A stretch of DNA of 25,773 bases from Gonapodya prolifera JEL478. Its lineage: Eukaryota; Monoblepharomycota; Monoblepharidomycetes; Monoblepharidales; Gonapodyaceae. Location: positions 357,508 to 383,280 of the forward strand of contig KQ965747.1 of NCBI GenBank assembly GCA_001574975.1. Direction: 5' to 3'. The translations under genes were made by a program, and so were the position numbers. Under the pieces are notes generated by a model. It worked only from the letters and a program-made list of their open reading frames with translations. It ran no database searches and was not told the DNA's origin. Within the stretch, counting starts at the first letter, position 1; every line of letters begins with the position of its first letter. Below are positions 19,706 through 25,773 of the stretch, one piece after another.

Positions 19706-21619
19706 ACGCCCGCCCGAGGCCGCCTGCTGCTGTTTGTTTTTGCTAGCTGGTGTGGCGTCTCCCTCGTGCAGGGTCAGAGCTCCACCCCAGACGGCTCCAG
19801 CGCACAGGACTGCAAATACTTCGAGGACCTGCTAGACGCATCCAATGTCGCGCTGCCGTGGACGCGGGGGGCGTGCTGCAGTTTCTACAGGAACGTGTTC
19901 GACAATTTCAATCAGGGGCAGACGTTCCAAGGATTTAATTGCACTTCGGACGGACGAATCACGAGGGCGAGCGTGACTCTGCTCGGTCTGCGAGGGACCT
20001 TGCCCTCGTTCAAGACGTTGACGCGCCTGTCGGTATTCGAAATGATCGCCAACGACTTCTCGGGCCCCTTCCCCGACATCAGCGGGATGACGAACCTGAC
20101 GCAACTCCACGCGCGGGCGAACAGGTTCACCACAATGCCGGTCGGGATTGAAACGCTGGTCGGGTTGAGGAACTTGCATTTTTACCTCAACAATGTGACG
20201 GGCCCCTTTCCGAACCTCACCGCTCTGAAGGATTTGTTCACGCTTTGGGTGCACGGTGAGCTCGACGTTTCAGCTGGAAGACTACTGCGGAGCCTCACTC
20301 ATGCACTCCCCAACGTTCAAGATAACTTTATGTCTGGAAATGTGGACGGGCTCATCCCACGAAGCGTCTCCGTATGCCGGCTCACATTCAACAACACCAA
20401 TCCCGACCTGTACACTCTAACTCGGGACGTACCGCCCTCCTGCTTCTTCGAAAACCAGGTGATCCGGAACCCGAACGATCTGGTCCCCTCACCAGCTGCA
20501 GCACCTGCACCCAATTCAAGCGGGTCCGGTTCAAACGTCGGCATCATTGCGGGCGCGGTGGGAGGTGGAGCCGCCGTGCTCCTCGCGGCGATTGGCCTGG
20601 CGTTTTACGTTGTCAGACGCAAGAGGGGTGGAAGTAGGCATACGAAGTCGCCCGAGCACGTCGAATCCCACTGGTGAGTGCACGTCATCAACAGATGTGG
20701 ATGCACGCATGCGCCAACTGCCAACTGGTTGGCATCACAGGTTCTTCCTCCGAGTGGCAGGACCAATGGACCTCGACGAAGACGCATGTGTCGAGTACGA
20801 TGGACAGCCGTTCTTGGTGACTGAGAAGGTTCGCTCATGGTCTCATTGACGAATCATGGTCGTCGTATCGACAATTTCAACGAATTTCCCCGCCAGTATG
20901 ACGCTCAAGCCGCCGACGAAATGACCCTCACACCTGGACAGACGGTGATAGTGAAGACCATCTTTCGAGACGGGTGAGCCTAGTTTAGGGTGCGTGGTGA
21001 CGACGGTTCTCACTCTGCGACAACACCGCAGATGGGCAGCCTGTTTGGACGAGAGTACGGGGCAAGTCGGAACCGCGCCACTGTGAGTGCCGACTTTGCC
21101 TCATAACCTTTTATCCTTTTTCAATGTAACCCTCTATACCCGTTCATGCATCCAGGGACTGTCTCCTCCTCACAGACCACCTCCACTCGAGCGCCTCTCA
21201 CAACCCGCTATCGTTTCCTATCGCACGGGGCGAAGTCTCTATGATCAGAAGCGTCTCGCTCTCAGCAGCATACCCATTCCCGGGCTCCCAGACCACCGCG
21301 AAAGATCCTACACGATCTGCTGCTGTACACTCGATGGCGACAAACGCGTCGCCGGGCTCGACGCTGTTTAATACCGCCAGCCCGCACGGATCTGCCGTGT
21401 ACAGTAAATGGAGCGCTGGCTCTACAGGTGGGTCACCAGTATTGTTTTGCATCTCATTGTCTAACTCATTGTATTATTTTGCTGGGAACAGTTCGTAGCC
21501 CCTCGAACCAAAGCTCGCAGATGAGCCGGTCGACGCTGAGCACCGACTCCCGTCTCCACCTCAACTTTGGCATGATCGAAGACGGGATGCCGTTGCGTGA
21601 CGTGAACGGGAGCCGATGA
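19706..21619 (+). CDS. LRR-TM-SH3 receptor-like protein (gene E), start uncertain
   Basis: Exons: up to 20255, then 20322-20673, 20741-20828, 20897-20973, 21032-21082, 21156-21427 and 21492-21619; all junctions keep the frame. The signal-peptide core (LLLFVFASWCGVSLVQG) has no ATG between the poly-C run and itself. I place the start at an ACG (19706) only as a marker; the real start may lie beyond the C run or be altered. Then come the cap (DCKYFEDLLDASNV, PWTRGACCSFY, FNCTSDG), LRRs (LRGTLPSFKTL, NDFSGPFPDI, YLNNVTGPFPNL, NFMSGNVDG), C-cap, membrane helix (VGIIAGAVGGGAAVLLAAIG), HWFFLRVAGPMDLDE, SH3 (YDAQAADEMTLTPGQ, IFRDGWAACLDE, VGTAPLDCLLLTDH) and a Ser-rich tail. It alone in the array has an extra tail intron (21428-21491). 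It is closest to gene F. Confidence 0.85.
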
Positions 21620-21837
21620 GTGGAAACGCACGTCAAATATTTGGCTGGCCTCAAAGGAATGATTTGTTAGAAATTCCCGAAGTCCTGTTTGATATGTAGA
21701 TATCGTTTTTGAAAAGTCAGTTCAGTCTTTTAGGAATAAAAGCCGTTCGGCTATTTTGCAACAGTTCTGCGGGCGAGAGATCGCGCGCCAAGGTCACCGA
21801 CCTCACCCGCCTGATTGGTTCCTGGATCCATCACCAG

Positions 21838-23792
21838 ATGAGAAAACGTCGCCGAGGAATTTCTTTGCCATGGGCGCTTCTTGTTATCACCTTGACCGCG
21901 TGTGGCGTGGTGGTGGTCGACTGTCAAAGTGCCGCGAATGACTGCAAATATTTCGAGGATCTGCTGGATGCCTCTAACGTCACCCTCCGATGGCCTCGTG
22001 GGTCGTGCTGCGAGTTTTACACTGAAGTGTTCGATCCATGGAACTCTGAGAAATACGGACAAGGTTTCAACTGCAGCGCGGATGGACGAATCACCCGAGC
22101 GAGCGTGGCCATGCTGAACTTGAAGGGACCACTGCCACCATTCAGAAACTTGACGAGTCTCACTACGTTCGAGCTCACGAGTAACGAGTTCTCCGGACCA
22201 TTTCCCGACGTGACAGGAATGACAAATTTGACACAGTTGTATGGACGACACAATCCATTTACATCGTTTCCTCCGGGCGTGGAGACGTTGGTCAACCTCA
22301 CGAACCTGCATTTCTACTTCAACGACATCAGCGGGCAATTTCCCGACCTGTCGATGCTGACCAAACTCGTAACTCTGTGGATCTACAGTGAGTCGTTGCT
22401 TTCCCCTCTCCCCTCTCCCCCCTGAGCCAACGAGTCTCATGCGTCCCTCTTCCAGACAACAACCTATCTGGCCCCGTTGACGGTCGAATACCCAAAAGCG
22501 TCCAAGTATGCCGCATCACATACAACAACACCAACGTCGGGCTCTACACCTTGACGGGCGACATACCCCCTGCGTGTCTTTACGAATACCAAACCTATCG
22601 AAACCCGAACCAACCCATTCTCATATCTCCGACACCGGCATCCTCAGTACTGCCCCCGTCATCCACACCCGCGGGTCCAGGAGTAGCTGTGATAGCAGGC
22701 GCAGCAGCAGGGGGAGCTGCGGTTCTTCTTGCTGCTCTGGGCCTCGCGTTTTATTTGATTCGAAGGAGACGGAGAGCAAAGGAGGGGCACGAACCCGAGC
22801 TGAAGGAGCCCCATTGGTTCGTTTGCATGATCAAGCAGTGTGTTGTTATCGCTGTTTTGAATGTTGATCCGATCTCCGGTGCAGGTTTTTCCTTCGTGTT
22901 GCCGGACCCCAGGATCTTGATACCGCTGCCAGCGTCGAGTACACTGGGCCACCGTTTGTTGTGACGCAGAAGGTCAGTTAAATGTTTACCCGGTCCCCAT
23001 CGCCTCTCTTGTAGTTCGCACATGTCTGATACACTCCTCACGATGAAGTATGACGCCCAAGCCCCAGACGAGATAGACCTAACTCCAGGAACGGTTGTGC
23101 GGATGAAAACGATTTACCGTGATGGGTGGGAATTCCAAACCTCGGAGCGAATCAGACACACTGTTTACGTGATCCGTCTTTGCATACATAGCTGGGCTGC
23201 CTGTTGGGACGAGGTTGCAGGCACTTTCGGGACAGTCCCACTGTAAGTTACGTCACTTCATTATGTTCACTGGAAGTTGATGTTCACTGGATTTCTCATT
23301 CCCTCTTCAACTTCCAGTGACTGTCTTCTCCTCACCGACCACCTTCTTTCCAAAACCGACCCACTGTCTTTCCCACTCGGCCGAGGAGAAGATTCCATGG
23401 TCAGAAGTGCTTCACTCGCGGCGAATTCTTTCGTCGGTTCATGGAACTCGGGAAAGACTCCAAACCGTGCGGTACCTTCCCTGGGATCACGTGTAGGATC
23501 GCCACCAGCAACACTGAACAATGCGGGGAGTCTTCAAGGATCGACATTCAGTGCTCTGACACAAGGACGGGACGATGTGACACTGGCAAGGAGTTCCGGC
23601 TCCACGCTTACTAAAACGCTGTCTCCCACCCGTCCTGAGCGTGCTCAAACCTTTTCAAGTGAAATGTCAACCACTGCTGAGGTGCAAAGTATCCAGGGTG
23701 ACGTAGTCCCGGGACAATCTCTTGGACGTGCGAGAAGACTGACTCTAAGTGAAAGGGCCCATTTCCCGAATACCACTCCACCGGCGGGGTGA
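21838..23792 (+). CDS. LRR-TM-SH3 receptor-like protein (gene F)
   Basis: Exons 21838-22387, 22456-22816, 22885-22972, 23049-23125, 23192-23242 and 23318-23792 sum to 1602 nt, 533 residues. After MRKRRRG comes a hydrophobic signal sequence (LPWALLVITLTACGVVVV), then DCKYFEDLLDASNV, WPRGSCCEFY and FNCSADG, LRRs (LKGPLPPFRNL, SNEFSGPFPDV, YFNDISGQFPDL, NNLSGPVDG) and the C-terminal Cys pair. The membrane helix is at about 260-285 (VAVIAGAAAGGAAVLLAALG) with five arginines after it. Cytoplasmic: EPHWFFLRVAGPQDL, SH3 at about 334-376 (YDAQAPDEIDLTPG, IYRDGWAACWDE, FGTVPLDCLLLTDH) and a 155-residue Ser/Thr tail with SPTRPERAQ. Exon sizes of the SH3 part (88, 77, 51) equal those of D and E. This is the cleanest gene of the family in the window. 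Confidence 0.92.
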
Positions 23793-24052
23793 ATGCTGGG
23801 AAGGGAGGATCATGTGATCAGGAATCTTCATATTTAGGGACTTAGTCGATATTTATGTTGAATCTTTATTTATCAGTTTTGAAAGTGACATACAGGTTTG
23901 GCAGCTTACTTTTGGGTTTTGATACGTTGCTCCTGGAGCGCGAAGCCAGAATTTGCATCGTGATTCCGTGTGGCGTTTGTGTCCGTCGGGAAAACGTTTA
24001 TCGGGGCAACCTTCAAGCAGCATTGCACCCAACGCAGCAAAAACACAATGGA

Positions 24053-25773
24053 ATGCGACCCATAGTAGGACCCACCCTTCTAATCCTGCTGATTGCTCCC
24101 CTTCTCGCGTCTCATGCCCAAGAGACGTACCCCTCAGCCGATTGCGCGTTTTTTGAGTCGCTCCTGGATCGAAGCGCCGTAAGCGTCCCTTGGAATCGGG
24201 GCTTCTGCTGCAACTACAGCGTAGACGTCACGCTCACAGACGGAGGCGTGCGGAAGACGACTCGAGGCTTCACCTGCAGGAGCGGGCGTGTCGTAACGGC
24301 TTCCGTCGTGAACTTTGGCTTGAATGGAACCCTCCCGTCCCTTGAAAACTTCACCAGTCTTGAGATTATAGAGCTCAACAACAATAACTTCACCGGAGCT
24401 TTCCCATCGGTCATGGGGTTGAAAAATCTCACCCGAATATACGGCGGTTCCAACTTCTTCACGACGATACCTGATGTGTCAGGAAATCCCAATTTGGAAT
24501 ACCTGGTTATTCCGCGGAATGAAATCATTGGGACAATTCCGAACCTGACAAGCCTTAAGAAACTCTTTTCGGTCAGTTTCTACGGTAAGTTCTGGTTGGT
24601 GTAAGTTGTTCGACGCACGAGTATCAATCAATCAGATCGGACCGTCACCAAGACAACAAACTAGAGGGTGCTATCGACGGTCTACTTCCCCAAACCCTTT
24701 CATTTTGCAGTCTCACGAACTTCAATACCAACCCAAAACTCTTCACGGTCTCCGGTGACTTACCCAAAGTATGTCTCTCCGAGGATCAAATTATTCCTTT
24801 CCCGAACGGCACCGCTTTCGGTAGAGCGGATGGAGGAAACCGCTCGTCGGGCGGACCAAGTGTTGCCCTTATTGGGGCTTGTGCTGGCGGTGCCGTTGTG
24901 GTTCTCATTGGAGTAGTTGTTGGGTTTGCATACTACAGGAAGAAGCGTCGAAGAATGAATGAAGAGAAGGGAAAAGCACCCGATGAGCCGCATTGGTGAG
25001 TTTTCGCCTTTCATTTAGCATGATTTGGAGATGGAACCGTGTCCTCCAGGTTCTTCCTTCGAATAGCCGGACCCCAGGGCTTAGAAGACGCTCCTAACAT
25101 TGAATACTCCGATGCTCCCTTCCTTGTTGAACAAAAGGTGGATATGAGCGTTCATGTCCTCGTTTCTTTTGAATTCTTGCTAAATGCACGCCACTCGCCC
25201 CACAGTACGAAGCTTCTGCACCCGACGAGCTGAGCCTCACACCTGGATCCACGGTAGACGTCCGTACAATATACCGTGACGGTTGGGCTTCTTGTTTTGA
25301 TCCAGAGTCTGGTGCAGTTGGTACTGCTCCTCTGTGAGTCGCCATGTCTTGTTATACTTTTTGAGGTTCAACTGGTAACTGAGACCATGCGGTCGGCAGG
25401 GATTGTCTCCACCTCGCCGACCATCTCCTTCCCACGCAATCATCCTCCTTTCCCTTGCAACCCGGCGAATCCCTTGTCCGTATCACCTCCGGTTCCTTTT
25501 TCGGCGCACCCCCATCACGCACGTTTTCGAGCCACGAGCGTTCTTCGGCCCACTCGAGCTCCCTTCAATCGAGTGGCCCCCTCCCGAGACTTCCCCTGCA
25601 ACGAAAACCTACAGAGGAACAGACGCTCACGTCGTTGGAATCGCAGAGTACCGGATCAATGAGGAAGACGAATTCCTCCCCCGGATCCTCTATGGGAAAC
25701 CTCCACCTTGCACGGCAGATGCAGTCGCTGAGCATGGGCCCGATGGACGACGGGGCGCCTGCGCAGTACGTGC
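24053..25773 (+). CDS. LRR-TM-SH3 receptor-like protein (gene G), cut by window end
   Basis: Exons 24053-24584, 24653-24995, 25050-25137, 25206-25333 and 25400 to the window end; 488 residues are readable and the tail continues. The signal peptide is LLILLIAPLLASHAQ. The cap holds DCAFFESLLDRSAV, PWNRGFCCNYS and FTCRSG; the LRRs are LNGTLPSLENF, NNNNFTGAFPSV, PRNEIIGTIPNL and NKLEGAIDG; then come the Cys pair, a membrane helix at about 248-272 (VALIGACAGGAVVVLIGVVV) and KKRRR. Cytoplasmic: EPHWFFLRIAGPQGL, SH3 at about 322-364 (YEASAPDELSLTPG, IYRDGWASCFDP, VGTAPLDCLHLADH) and a Ser/Gln-rich tail. Exon 25206-25333 (128 nt) equals the 77 and 51 nt exons of D-F fused, so the intron inside DG/W is absent here. 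Confidence 0.88.

Noticed and set aside
21751-22440. 229-codon minus-strand open frame
   Set aside because: It is antisense to the LRR exon of gene F, which has a signal peptide, repeats and conserved splice sites.
25276-25662. 128-codon open frame near the right end
   Set aside because: It is in a different frame from gene G, whose SH3 and tail exons read continuously through the same bases with correct splice phases.

Overview
The window reads as nuclear DNA of a fungus, most likely an early-diverging one such as a chytrid (inferred, not proven). Genes are compact and intron-dense: introns are mostly 50-110 bp with GT-AG ends, and many splice phases can be checked by eye. The housekeeping genes are typical of fungi: a VIT/CCC1-type vacuolar iron transporter, the Sec11 signal peptidase subunit, an NmrA-like oxidoreductase and a BolA protein. 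A 64-nt homopolymer and an N inside another homopolymer suggest a draft assembly.

Layout. 1-570: decayed fragment of a membrane-protein gene. 854-2140 (+): its fuller paralogue, with seven hydrophobic segments. 2539-4862 (-): LRR-TM-SH3 gene B. 5366-6478 (+): VIT/CCC1 transporter. 6658-8696 (-): LRR-TM-SH3 gene C, broken by stops and frameshifts. 8962-10014 (-): SEC11. 10223-11503 (+): NmrA-like gene. 11504-13227: AT-richer stretch without a recognisable gene. 13228-13671 (+): BolA. 13776-16824 (-): gene J, two FAS1 domains, TM and SH3. 17243-25773 (+): tandem array of LRR-TM-SH3 genes D, E, F and G; G runs off the end.

The main feature is a family of receptor-like proteins. Each has an extracellular sensor (plant-like leucine-rich repeats in B-G, two fasciclin domains in J), one membrane helix, a short conserved juxtamembrane block, an SH3 domain, and a Ser/Thr/Pro-rich tail. 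The cytoplasmic part lies on a run of exons whose splice sites are largely shared between the LRR genes and the FAS1 gene, so the SH3 cassette appears to have been combined with different ectodomains. No kinase domain is present. The probable output is protein recruitment through SH3, loosely like the fungal sensor Sho1 in layout (analogy only).

Exon models for D, E, F, J, VIT, NmrA and BolA sum to whole codons and were checked junction by junction. Gene B has an unresolved small exon and no visible signal peptide. The 7-TM gene has two uncertain junctions. SEC11 needs a 37-nt intron, or two errors or mutations, to be read through.
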